This document shows positions 54,285 to 63,282 of a stretch of DNA of 64,000 nt, in pieces. The first letter of the stretch is position 1; each line of letters opens with the position of its first letter. Source of the stretch: Tridacna crocea (Eukaryota; Mollusca; Bivalvia; Cardiida; Cardiidae); assembly GCA_943736015.1 (NCBI GenBank), contig OX031070.1, forward strand, positions 38,618,173-38,682,172. The letters are read 5' to 3'. The notes under the pieces are model-generated. The model was not told the DNA's origin, did no database searches, and worked only from the letters and a program-made list of their open reading frames with translations. Position numbers and translations under genes: made by a program.

Positions 54285-54362
54285 ACACTTGGTAATTTTA
54301 TCTTCTGCAAATGGTTTGAATTTGGAGAACTGTAAAATTTTATCTTCTGGTGAGGATTTAAT
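54285..54362 (+). mobile_element. Right half of a family A MITE
   Basis: TTATCTTCTGCAAATGGTTT, GAATTTGGAGAACTG, CTTCTGGTGAGGATTTAA. Confidence 0.65.
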
Positions 54363-54381
54363 ATACATGAACCATGATCTG

Positions 54382-54604
54382 TTAACCCATTACCACACAA
54401 TCCCTACTTCTGACGCCCCTGAGAAAGAAGCCTTTAGAAAACATTGTGGGAAAAGGAGAAAATGCTGGTAACCAGCATTTTCTCCTTTTCCTACAATGTT
54501 TTCTACCCTTCACAAAACAAATTTCAAATTTTCAGTCGCTTTTATTTCTGCAAATGCTTTCAATTCGGACTAGTCTAAGATATTGTGGTTTGGTAATGGG
54601 TTAA
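54382..54604 (+). mobile_element. Family A TTAA MITE sharing its right TTAA with a family B copy
   Basis: TTAACCCATTACCACACAAT to GTTTGGTAATGGGTTAA. The final TTAA (54601-54604) is also the first TTAA of the next element. Confidence 0.92.
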
Positions 54605-54829
54605 CCCTTTACCCCATAAGGCATTTCTATGGTATCTCTAATTGACCCTAAATAACAGCAAGGATGAAGCCATTTCTTATGTGTATATGACACCTTTTGA
54701 TAGCATAGAAAATATTGTGACAAAAGGTGAAATTGCTCGTCACGAGCAATTTCACCTTTTGCCACGATGTTTTCCAAAGGCTCCTACAAGCAATGTATAG
54801 AAATGAGTATCTATGGAGTAAAGGGTTAA
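54601..54829 (-). mobile_element. Family B TTAA MITE abutting the previous copy
   Basis: TTAACCCTTTACCCCATAAG to GGAGTAAAGGGTTAA; centre GCTCGTCACGAGC. Confidence 0.92.
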
Positions 54830-55037
54830 ATGGGGATTTAAAGCATCTGCAAAGTGTGCAGATACAGGTCCGCCTTCATAGCCTCAAAGACCTGTGGTAT
54901 GATTCATCATGGAGCTCCATTCTTTTAACCCTCTTTTACTAGAATGTGGCTCATACCTTCTATTCAAAGCCAAATCACCATTACTGTACAAAGAGCAGTG
55001 TCTCAGTTTCCAACATACATATTATATGTATGGTCTA

Positions 55038-55295
55038 TGACACGCGAAAAGGGGCATTCGGGCATTTGTGTAAAGTATTGTTTCAGATCAGCCTACACAG
55101 TTCGCACTGGCTAACACAGAATGACGTTTCCGTTTCTATATATTTTTCTGCTTTGCACAAGTCTGCTGTAGCACAAAAACTCACGTAGTCGTAAAGTGCC
55201 ATCTTGGATTAGCCTGCACGGACTGTGCAGGCTGATCTGTGACGAAACTTTATGCAAAGGTCCAAATACCCCTTTTTTTTCTTGATGCAAGCTAT
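55038..55295. mobile_element. Family D double-hairpin MITE, diverged
   Basis: ACACGCGAAAAGGGGCATTC at the left, AATACCCCTTTTTTTTCTTG at the right; second hairpin TTAGCCTGCACGGACTGTGC AGGCTGATC. Confidence 0.75.
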
Positions 55296-55426
55296 ACTAC
55301 TCAACATTTGCTAGGGATCACCATATTAGATTCACTCTAGTTCTATATGTGGCATGTATCATGTATGGTTTTATAATATGTTACACTGCCACACTGATTA
55401 ATAAAATCACCAGTGGAAATGGATCT

Positions 55427-55650
55427 TTAACCCTTTACCTCATAATGCCGACTGTTACAGACACAGAGAAAGAAGCCATTGGAAAACATTGTTGGAAAAG
55501 GAGAAAATGCTGGATACCAGCATTTTCTCCTTTTCCATCAATGTTTTCTACCCTATGACAGACAGCACTTTGTATGTTACATTTGGTTTTTAGTCAGCAA
55601 ATGCTTTCAACGAAGACAATTCTAGAATTTCATATTGTGGTAAACAATTT
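55427..55650 (+). mobile_element. Family A MITE, diverged right half
   Basis: TTAACCCTTTACCTCATAAT; the core centre is GGATACC and the arms end TTTTCCATCAATGTTTTC. The right end has decayed (TGTGGTAAACAATT). Confidence 0.8.
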
Positions 55651-55770
55651 CTGCAAAACTGCTGCATCATATACACCCATACTGAAATATGCATGTGATC
55701 CCTATCAAATGGTGAGTAGTATATTATACCAATACATGGCTGCATGCTACCCACAGTGCCTTATACACTT

Positions 55771-55999
55771 TTAACCCATTACCAAACGACAACATTTTAG
55801 GCTTGTCCAAATCGAAAGCATTTGCAGACGACAAATAAAATTGACTGAACATTTGAAATTTGTTTTGTGAAGGGTAGAAAAACATTGCAGGAAAATGAGA
55901 AAATGCTGATTACCAGCATTTTCTCCTTTTCCCACAATGTTTTCCAAAGGCTTCTTTCTCAGGGTCGTCAAAAGTAGGGATTGTGTGGTAATGGGTTAA
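55771..55999 (-). mobile_element. Family A palindromic TTAA MITE
   Basis: TTAACCCATTACCAAACGAC to GTGGTAATGGGTTAA; left arm has ATTGCAGGAAAATGAG. Confidence 0.9.
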
Positions 56000-56240
56000 A
56001 GACAATGCTAGACAGATTTATTAACTTGTCGCATGCAGATACTTTTAATTTTGAGCTTTATGGAATTCTATCTGCTCTTGACGAGTGAATGCATATAAAA
56101 TGTCATAAAAAGTCTATGTTTAGTTTATCCCACCGATATATGAAACAATATTTCGAAAAACCTACCTGACATTAAATCATCTTTTTGTGATAAAAGTTCA
56201 TTAGGTTCAACAAACAAAAGCACGGCCTCTGGCATGTCTC
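56000..56240. other. Intron 3, unremarkable
   Basis: No supported feature. Confidence 0.3.
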
Positions 56241-56345
56241 TCCCCTCACTCACTCTGTCTGTCTGTCTCTCTCAGTCTCTCTATCTCTCTTTCTCTGTCT
56301 GTCTGTCTGTCTGTCTGTCTCCATCTCTCTCTTTCACACACAAAC
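56241..56345. repeat. (CT)n / (TCTG)n microsatellite
   Basis: CTCTGTCTGTCTGTCTCTCT..TCTGTCTGTCTGTCTGTCTG, ending CACACACAAAC. Confidence 0.95.
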
Positions 56346-56499
56346 ATATGCTATAGTATAATTGAACTCTAAAAGAGAAAAAGTCACTTGCCCCAAGACC
56401 TAAGAGATAAGGGGTTATGTCTATACTGGAGCATCTCTTGGGAAGGAAGCTGTCACAAAAACATGAAAGTGAACCAGATCTGTCTGAAAAGTTTTGTCT

Positions 56500-56860
56500 G
56501 GCCCTATTTTATGTTTTGAATAGACAGTCCGTGTCATATCGACAGAAATTCTATTCATACCCTTTATACCATTTAGCATCTAAAAATAGAATTCTCCACT
56601 TAACCTTTTATTAACAAAAGGTCTATAAATGAATTTCCAGTTCCCTGAATAGGACATAGCTTCTAAAGACAGAATTCTGTACCAACAACTTACACCACAT
56701 ATCGTCTGAGGACAGAATTCTGTTTCTACAGTCTATACCACTTACGTAGTGTCTATAGACAAAATTCTGTACCTTTACTTGATAAAACTTAGCGTCTCAA
56801 GACAGAATTCTATAACTATTAAAACTGCTTAACGTCTTAAGACAGAATTCCGTATAAACC
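56500..56860 (+). repeat. Tandem repeat, ~50-55 bp unit, about six copies
   Basis: Each unit contains GTCTMAAGACAGAATTCTGT (EcoRI site GAATTC in nearly all) and a CTTATACCACTTA-like spacer. The first copies (56540-56640) are the most diverged. Confidence 0.8.
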
Positions 56861-56870
56861 TCTAAAAACA

Positions 56871-57011
56871 AACATTGGATGAAAAAATAAATGTGACTCA
56901 AAAATTGAAACTTGACTTTAGAGCTTAGAAGAGTAGAAAACATTGTGTGAAAAGGAGAAAATGCTTCTTCTTTAGGGTTGTAAAAACCAGATATTATTTG
57001 GTAAAGGGTTA
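56871..57011 (-). mobile_element. Family A MITE lacking the second palindrome arm
   Basis: GATGAAAAAATAAATGTGAC, arm CATTGTGTGAAAAGGAGAAA ATGC, then directly TTCTTCTTTAGGGTTGTAAA and end TTTGGTAAAGGGTTAA. Confidence 0.8.
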
Positions 57012-57200
57012 AACATATTTATTTTACAACGATAGAGAAACAAGTTCTAACAATTTATATAGTAACGAATCTCTCTTGATTCTGCTTCCTGGGAACTACA
57101 CCAGTACTCCTGTCAAAAGTTGACACCCACACCCCGTATCAAACTCAGGACATTATGGTTACGAGGCCCACACTCTACCTCACAGCCATAGACACCACAT
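57010..57200 (-). mobile_element. SINE-4 (tRNA-derived), diverged
   Basis: ATATTTATTTTACAACGATA, GATTCTGCTTCCTGGGAACT, CCCCGTATCAAACTCAGGAC, GGCCCACACTCTACCTCACA. Confidence 0.7.
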
Positions 57201-57224
57201 CTACACTTAAAACCACTTAAAAAT

Positions 57225-57310
57225 GGCTGGTTGCCAATATTTTCTCCTTTCCAACAATATTTTCAAAAGCTTTTTTTACTGGATCGTTGAAATATGGATT
57301 ATTTTTAGAG
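57225..57310 (-). mobile_element. Fragment of family A core
   Basis: GGCTGGTTGCCAATATTTTC TCC..CAACAATATTTTCAAAAGC: right arm only. Confidence 0.6.
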
Positions 57311-57365
57311 CAATTTCACTCATTCTATACTAAAGAGTGCCCCAGAATTTTTTTTTGGGGGGGGA

Positions 57366-57427
57366 CCATGTAGATCAAGATCAGACTGCACAGGACATGC
57401 AGTCTGATCTCTTATCTTCACTGTCCA
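57366..57427. repeat. Family C palindrome
   Basis: CATGTAGATCAAGATCAGAC..GCAGTCTGATCTCTTATCTTCACTGTCC. It lies 250 bp before exon 4. Confidence 0.8.
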
Positions 57428-57677
57428 CTGCTATGTTCTACAGTAAGACCGAAATAACTCTTGATCTTGCGGAGGAAATATATTTTCAGCTTTTGAGAAA
57501 ATGCAATTTATTTATCCAGGAGTGCAAGATTTAGAGTGCCAAAACTATGTACTTGAACAGTGTCTGCACAGACAGGAAATACGCAATCTATACTTGTAGA
57601 CAAATATGAATAATATTCATGGCTGTACTGTCTGACTGCACTTTTTCTTCACACCGACATTTCTTTTTTTTTTGCAG

Positions 57678-57817
57678 ATATGATGACGTACTCCCTATAA
57701 TGGAGATTGCTGAGGACATGGGACTAACAGGGGCTAAATATGGATGGATTGTGACATCATCTGCTATTGGTCCAGTTTCCAGTATATCCAGGACCAAGCT
57801 TCCACTTGGACTTTTAG
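57678..57817 (+). CDS. GRIN2: GluN2-class NMDA receptor, coding exon 4
   Basis: A long T-rich tract and acceptor TTTGCAG end at 57677. The split codon AA+A gives Lys245, then YDDVLPIMEIAEDMGLTG and onward. The exon ends TTA G|GTAAGC (phase 1). This is the most diagnostic exon: MGLTGAKYGWIVTS matches the GluN2 signature VGLTGYGYTWIVPS, and LPLGLL matches FPTGLI. GluN1 has a different sequence here (MTGSGYVWLVGE), which favours GluN2. The next expected segment (SVSYDEW-like) is absent from the remaining 6.2 kb, so the gene continues beyond the window. Intron 3 upstream is 21.6 kb. Confidence 0.87.
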
Positions 57818-57897
57818 GTAAGCAGTCTATAGTTTCTTTGTTTACTGTGGTTACAGCATTTTCAACATTATTTCAATTTTATTTTAGTCATGCTCTG

Positions 57898-58440
57898 TGA
57901 AATGTTGACCCATTTTAGGAAACAGCTATTTTCACTATGATGTTATCCTACAAAGTTTGCTATGGTTAAAAGTTAATATTTTGCTACTACATGTATAACC
58001 AAGCCACTTTCTCCTTTTTTTCCTTCTTAGAATTATATTTCATAAATCTAAAAACCACCATATTCTCATTACAAAGGGAGATAATAATTACTTGCCTTTT
58101 CTGGATACTGTAAAAATTTATGAATCTAAAACCACCATATTCTCATTACAATGGGAGAAAATAATTAACTGCCTTTTCTGTAAACTGTTATAATTCATGA
58201 ATCAAAAACCACTATATTCTCATTACAAAGGGAGACAATAATTACCTGCTTTTTCTGGAAACTAACCAAAGTACATGTACCAACAAATAATTTCAGGATC
58301 GATATCAAAGATATTTCTGGTTAGTTAAAAATGTGCAAAAGTTTTACATATATTATCTGTATAAATCTGAATTATCAACAATCAAGAAATTCTAATCTAT
58401 GCTGCACTAGTTCTAGTGTTACTACTTCCTTTTTACATAT
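57898..58440 (+). repeat. Family M repeat with internal triplication
   Basis: Begins GAAATGTTGACCCATTTTAG..ATTTTCACTATGATGTTATC. Between 58031 and 58264 a ~78-bp block (TCTAAAACCACCATATTCTC, ATTACAAAGGGAG..ATAATTA) is repeated three times. It ends AATCTATGCTGCACTAG. Confidence 0.75.
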
Positions 58441-58660
58441 TTACAGTAAGTTTGATTCAGATCAGTCTTCACAAACCATGCAGGTCGACCTTGGTTGAAT
58501 TTTTTCCCTTTTAATTTCTTATCTATCTATTTATTCATTTTGCATGTCGAAGGACAAGTTTACCTCATGATTAAATCAGATGTAAGAAAAAAAAAGAAGA
58601 TTTTATGAATCAGTATAATGATGTGATGGCTTACTTGGTAACACACACCGCAGACATGCA
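58441..58660. other. Intron 4, unremarkable
   Basis: No supported feature. Confidence 0.3.
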
Positions 58661-58667
58661 TTAACCC

Positions 58668-58896
58668 TTAACCCATTACCACACAATCCCTACTTTTGAC
58701 GCCTCTGAGATAGAAGCCTTTAGAAAACACTGTGGGAAAAGGAGAAAATGCTGGTAACCAGCATTTTCTCCTTTTCCCACAGTGTTTTCTACCCTTCCCA
58801 GAACAAATTAAAAAAGTTCAGTTACTTTTATTTTGTTGTCTGCAAATGCTTTCAATTTGGACCAGTCTAAAATATTGTCGTTTGGTAATGGGTTAA
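58668..58896 (+). mobile_element. Family A TTAA MITE, first of an abutting trio
   Basis: Preceded by an extra TTAACCC (58661-58667). TTAACCCATTACCACACAAT to TTGGTAATGGGTTAA. Core arms CACTGTGGG / CCCACAGTG: both arms carry the same change. Confidence 0.92.
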
Positions 58897-59103
58897 CCAA
58901 ACAGCAAAATTTTAGACCCATCATTTGCAGACAACAAATTTTAAAGTGGCTCATATGCCACAGTTTTTCTTTGATAGGGTTGAAAACTTTGTGGGAAAAG
59001 GAGAAAATGCTGGTTACCAGCATTTTTTCCTTTTCCCTCAATGTTTTCAAAAGGCTTTTTCCTCAGGGTTGTTAAAAGTCGTCATTGTGTGGTAAAAGAT
59101 TAA
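58893..59103 (-). mobile_element. Family A TTAA MITE, second of the trio
   Basis: TTAACCAAACAGCAAAATTT (CCCTTTA lost from the left end) to GTGGTAAAAGATTAA. It shares TTAA 58893-58896 and TTAA 59100-59103 with its neighbours. Confidence 0.88.
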
Positions 59104-59328
59104 CCCATTACCGCACAATCCCTAGTTTTGACGCCCCTGAGAAAAAAGCCTTTAGAAAACATTGTGGGAAAGGGAGAAAATGCTGGCAACCAGCATTTTC
59201 TCCTTTTCCCACAATGTTTTCTCCCCTTCCCAAATGAGATTTCAAATTTTCAGTCCCTTTTATTTCGTCGTCTGCAAATGCTTTTGCTGTGGACAAACCG
59301 GAAATTTTGTCGTTTGGTAATGAGTTAA
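59100..59328 (+). mobile_element. Family A TTAA MITE, third of the trio
   Basis: TTAACCCATTACCGCACAAT to TTTGGTAATGAGTTAA; core centre GGCAACC. Confidence 0.92.
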
Positions 59329-59415
59329 GCGGGCTTTTGCCAGAGTACAGTTTTTTATATCGCGAATGTCAGATGGTCTCTCAAACTGTTCTTATTGTTT
59401 CTCTTCCAAAGACTA

Positions 59416-59643
59416 TTAACCCATCACCACACAATCCCTAATTTTGACACCCCTGAGAAAGAAGCCTTTAGAAAACATTGTGGGAAAAGTAGAAAATGCT
59501 GGTAAACAGCATTTTCTCCTTTTCCCACAATGTTTTCTACCTTTCACAAAACAAATTCAAATTTGCAGTCACTTTTATTTTGTCGTCTGCAAATGCTTTC
59601 AGTTTGGACCAGTCTAAAATATTGTCGTTTGGTAATGAGTTAA
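59416..59643 (+). mobile_element. Family A TTAA MITE, duplicated flank
   Basis: TTAACCCATCACCACACAAT to GGTAATGAGTTAA. The right flank GAGTACAGTTTTTTTATATC..TGTCTCTCAAACTGTTCTT repeats the flank after 59328. Confidence 0.92.
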
Positions 59644-59713
59644 GCGGCCTTTTGCTAGAGTACAGTTTTTTTATATCGCGAATGTCAGATTGTCTCTCAA
59701 ACTGTTCTTCTTT

Positions 59714-59782
59714 CTTCATCCTTGCTGTTGTTTTGGGTCAATTAGAGATACCATAGAAATGTCTTGTAAGGTAAAGGGTTAA
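59714..59782 (+). mobile_element. Right end of a family B MITE
   Basis: TTCATCCTTGCTGTTGTTTT, GTCAATTAGAGATACC, GGTAAAGGGTTAA; the rest of the element is missing. Confidence 0.8.
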
Positions 59783-60565
59783 TTGTGTTGTATTCACCAA
59801 AATAATAAGAGACATTTATAACTGAAGTATTAACTATTTATGAATGTTTTAAATCACCATCCTGTGTTTTATTCAGACAGCTCCAGATTTTAAAGAGGGA
59901 GTGATGGTTTTTTAAAGACATTATTTCTCCTCAAAACCCTATGGTGTGGGTACACATTTATTGTGCACCATACTGTTTCAAGTCCATCGTAGGTTTTCCA
60001 GTAACAAAGATAAAGCTCTATACTGCCTTTCTGTGTCCTCGGTTTAATCTGTATTGAAGCAAAATGCTACTAAATCTAAGTAACTAACATGACCAAAGAC
60101 AAATTATTAAACCTTTTTTTTTCTAATCTAAAAAGCTTACAGATCTAAAAGCTGTTTATAATTTGTAATCTCGGAAAGAAAAAAAACACCAACGAAATTT
60201 ATTGTGCATGGTGGCCTTTTCAGGAATGTAAATACCTCAAGTAACAGATGAAATGCATGGTTTTGTCTTATGTTTAGCGTTTAAATTGAAAATATTTATA
60301 TTTCAAACAAAGGATTATTAAATACACAAGCAACAGCTATGTTTAAACCCTAGCCTTGTGCACTATTTGCAAAATTATGAAAGTTTAAACTTGCGCCACA
60401 AAATCGCGTCTCTGTACCCAGAAGCAACCATTCCAAAAGTAACATCGCCTTTGGGGACAGTTTTCTGTACAACCAAGACAGCAGAAACAGAAATCTGTCA
60501 TCGCCCAAGTCAACTGAATGATCTGAATTTTAGAGGGTTTTTCAGTGGCTAGAAAGAAGAACACA
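59783..60565. other. Intron 4, unremarkable
   Basis: Short frames on both strands at 60358-60585 show no domain. Confidence 0.3.
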
Positions 60566-60568
60566 TAA

Positions 60569-60648
60569 TGTCGGTTTGCTTCCAAAACCTCATAACTACA
60601 GCTTATAACAAGCTGTAGTTACGAGGTTTTGAAAGCAAACCAACGATA
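60569..60648. repeat. Family H palindrome, copy 3
   Basis: GTCGGTTTGCTTCCAAAACC, CATAACTACAGCTTATAACA AGCTGTAGTTACGAG, right end AAAGCAAACCAACG. Confidence 0.85.
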
Positions 60649-60837
60649 ATCGTCAATGAAAATGGTATCTAACTCAGGAAAACGAAAATTTGTGCATCTT
60701 TGAAAAAATGTGTGGCCGTATACTTTCAGATGACGTCATCAAAGAAAAGATAACAAAAAAGTGACCAATTAGCATACCTGTTATAAGAACAAAAATGAAA
60801 GTTGATCAATAAGGTTGATCTAACTTTACAGTCAAGG

Positions 60838-60895
60838 TATGTAGATCGAGATTGACAGCACAAAGGTACGGTCCGATCTCGATCGGCACCCCGCG
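60838..60895. repeat. Family C palindrome, diverged
   Basis: TGTAGATCGAGATTGACAGC ACAAAGG.. GTCCGATCTCGATCGGCACC. Confidence 0.5.
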
Positions 60896-60963
60896 TTACA
60901 GGCAGCTAGTAGTCTGATAAACAATGAGATTAGATCACACGCAAAAAAAGAGAGAGAGGTTAC

Positions 60964-61352
60964 TTACCTGCCTAAACACGCTTTCGGCATTCCTTGTCTT
61001 TGCAAATCTTTCCTTTTCGGACATTTCTCCCACCAACCAGGCAGACGAATTTTGGTGTTTACAAACATCCGTGTTTTGTCACACATGAAAATCACTATTA
61101 CACTCCAATCTGTAACTATTATACAGCGAAAACAATGATAATATCCCGATGAATGTAAAATGCAATGATCCATCTTTTCATTTCGGGAAAAATTGTTTAT
61201 TTGATCTACTTTTCCTAAGTTAGATATGAACGCAACTTTACCAATCAATCACTCAAAACACGTTTTGCACGAGACCGGCAAGTTTAGTCAACGGACCTCG
61301 AGTCGCCGGGAATCTTATGCCTCGCACAACAAATAATAGTAACGTAGATTGT
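60964..61352 (-). other. Unassigned region with a minus-strand open frame ending in a donor-like site
   Basis: On the minus strand an ATG at 61248 opens 94 codons that run into CTTGTTTAGGCAGGTAAGTA-like sequence (GGCAG|GTAAGTA at about 60962-60972), a consensus splice donor. The peptide (…IRLPGWWEKCPKRKDLQRQG…) has no domain that I know. It could be a chance frame, or the first exon of an antisense transcript. Confidence 0.25.
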
Positions 61353-61581
61353 TTAACCATTTACCAAACAGTCCCTGGTTTTTACGACCCTGAGATGGAA
61401 GCCTTTTGAAAACATTATGGGAAAAGGAGAATATGCTGGTCACCAGCATTTTGTCCTTTTCCAACAATGTTGTCTACCCTGATGGAAACAAATATCATTT
61501 TTTGAGTTCCATGTATTTTGTCATCTGCAAGTGCTGTCAATTTGGACCAGTCTAAATTCTTGTTGTTTGTTAAAGGGTTAA
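61353..61581 (+). mobile_element. Family A palindromic TTAA MITE
   Basis: TTAACCATTTACCAAACAGT to TTTGTTAAAGGGTTAA; the core has several mismatches (GAATATGCTGGTCACCAGC, TTTTGTCC). Confidence 0.88.
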
Positions 61582-61619
61582 CCATTTAAATCACTAGAAT
61601 GGAATTCCATTCATAGAAT

Positions 61620-61854
61620 TTAACCCTCCACCAAACGATGAGATTTTAGACTGGTCCAAAATGAAACCACTTGCAGGTGACGAAATAAACATAACTCAAT
61701 AATAAAAATTTGCTTCCAACAGGGTGGAAAAAATTGTAGGAAAAGGAGAAAATGCTGGTTACAAGCATTTTCTCCTTTTTCCTCGATGTTTTCAAAAGGC
61801 TTCTATCTCAGGGTCGCAAAAAACAGGGATTGATATGGTTTGGTAAAGGGTTAA
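61620..61854 (-). mobile_element. Family A palindromic TTAA MITE
   Basis: TTAACCCTCCACCAAACGAT to TTTGGTAAAGGGTTAA; 6-bp insertion GATATG before the right end. Confidence 0.88.
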
Positions 61855-62145
61855 GTAATTGGTTTGAAAACACAGTTATGATAGCGGCCCTTCAGATTTT
61901 GGGACGAAAATTTTACAAAAATACAAAAAGAAAAACACCCTGATACTTCCAAAGCCTTTTAACTTTCATTCATAAAACCCCGGTAGTCGAAAACCATCCG
62001 GCAAACGAGTGAAATTAGAGACTTACTACGGCCCAGGGTCGACACCGACGGGAAACACGTTCTATTTTTACATGAGCAACTCGTTTGTCACATGCCAGTC
62101 ACTTGACATTCCCACAATGCCTTTTCAATTTCTGGCGCGAAATCT
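61855..62145. other. Intron 4, unremarkable
   Basis: No supported feature. Confidence 0.3.
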
Positions 62146-62430
62146 AAAAATACATTGATGGGCGATGTAGCCTTTTAAGGGAACACCATATTTTTTGTAA
62201 TCCTATGTTTCCTAATTTGATGATTTGTATTTCTTTTTCCCATATAAATTTAAGTGATATATATCTTTTTTAATTTGGTGAGATGTGAAAAATACATTGA
62301 GGGGCTATGTAGCCTTTTAAGGGAACACCATATTTTTTTAATTCTATGTTTCCTAATTTGATAATTTATATTTCATTTTCCCATACAAATTTAAGTGATA
62401 TATAACTTTTTTAATTTGGTGAGATGTGAA
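62146..62430 (+). repeat. Tandem duplication, 142-bp unit
   Basis: AAAAATACATTGAKGGGC starts both copies (62146 and 62288). Each includes CTTTTAAGGGAACACCATAT and ends TTTTAATTTGGTGAGATGTG. Confidence 0.9.
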
Positions 62431-62678
62431 AAATCTAGAAACCCACCTTTAAACCTCTAGCTTTACGCCTTTTACAAACCATATATCAGGCATAGAAAGC
62501 ACGTACAGAAAATGAGAAGTGATGGTTACAATCAGTATTTTACGTTTTTTGTCCTGTCGTGATTTCTAGTCATTGAGAGAAGAAGTAGCTTCTTAGATAA
62601 TAAATTTCATTGAATCGTTTCACATTTCCTATATAGTCTGATTAAAGTTGCCATAAAATAAATTTATATTTGTACTAG

Positions 62679-62985
62679 TGTTTGCAGGCGTTACGTTTGG
62701 CTATATTAGTTGTACGGTCAGGTGGCAGGGGACTTGGAAACTTGTTCATGGCTGTGGTGTATCATTTAATTATATGTGTAGAAGTGTTTGCAGGCGTTAA
62801 GTTTAGCTATATTTGTTGCACGGTCAGGTGGCAGGGGACTTGGAAACTTGTTCATAGCTGTGGTGTATCATTTAATTATATTTGTACAAGTGTTTGCAGG
62901 CGTTACGTTTGGCTATATTAGTTGTACGGTCAGGTGGCAGGGGACTTGGAAACTTGTTCATGGCTGTGGTGTATCATGTCGCTCG
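62679..62985 (+). repeat. Tandem triplication, 106-bp unit
   Basis: TGTTTGCAGGCGTTACGTTT at 62679, 62785 and 62891. The third copy stops at GTGTATCATGTC and leads into a family E end. The three overlapping frames are translations of the repeat. Confidence 0.92.
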
Positions 62986-63056
62986 GGCGGACTGCACAGG
63001 CAGACCTGAGTCGTTACTTTTTGCAGATGCATTAAGCCCCCTTTTCACAGAGCAGT
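62986..63056. mobile_element. Family E fragment
   Basis: GGGCGGACTGCACAGGCAGA CCTGAGTCG..TTTTTGCAGATGCATTAAGC CCCCTTTTCACAGAGCA. Confidence 0.65.
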
Positions 63057-63134
63057 GTTCAAATTATAATCCATCTCTGCTTATCTTAATTGAACGATTC
63101 CATGGTTAAGTGTTTTAACATAAAGAAATAGGAT

Positions 63135-63282
63135 TCGCAAAAAAAGGCATTTTCTCTTTTTCATAAAACAATTTTTACCTTTTCAGACCCGAATTCCATC
63201 ATGTAAACCATATTTGAATTGTCGTCTGCAAGTTCTTTCAATTTGAAGAAATCCAGAAATTTGTCGTCTGGTAAACTGTTAA
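63135..63282 (+). mobile_element. Right half of a family A MITE, sharing a TTAA
   Basis: AAAAGGCATTTTCTCTTTTT, TTGTCGTCTGCAAGTTCTTT, to GGTAAACTGTTAA; the last TTAA (63279-63282) starts the next element. Confidence 0.8.

Larger units (their letters stand above)
21584..57817 (+). other. GRIN2: Gene span (visible part) of the GluN2-like NMDA receptor gene
   Basis: Four exons totalling 874 nt (291 codons plus 1 nt) on one strand with compatible phases and no internal stop. Introns are 21974-31728, 31929-35925 and 36070-57677. All show GT..AG ends with pyrimidine-rich acceptors. The visible product is a secreted-type N-terminus plus most of the first extracellular domain; no membrane segment is reached. 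The introns hold dozens of MITE hairpins that would be transcribed into the pre-mRNA. Confidence 0.82.

Noticed and set aside
62682..63109. Three overlapping 73-79 codon frames with repeated peptide
   Set aside because: They are the three shifts of a 106-bp tandem repeat; no domain or splice support.
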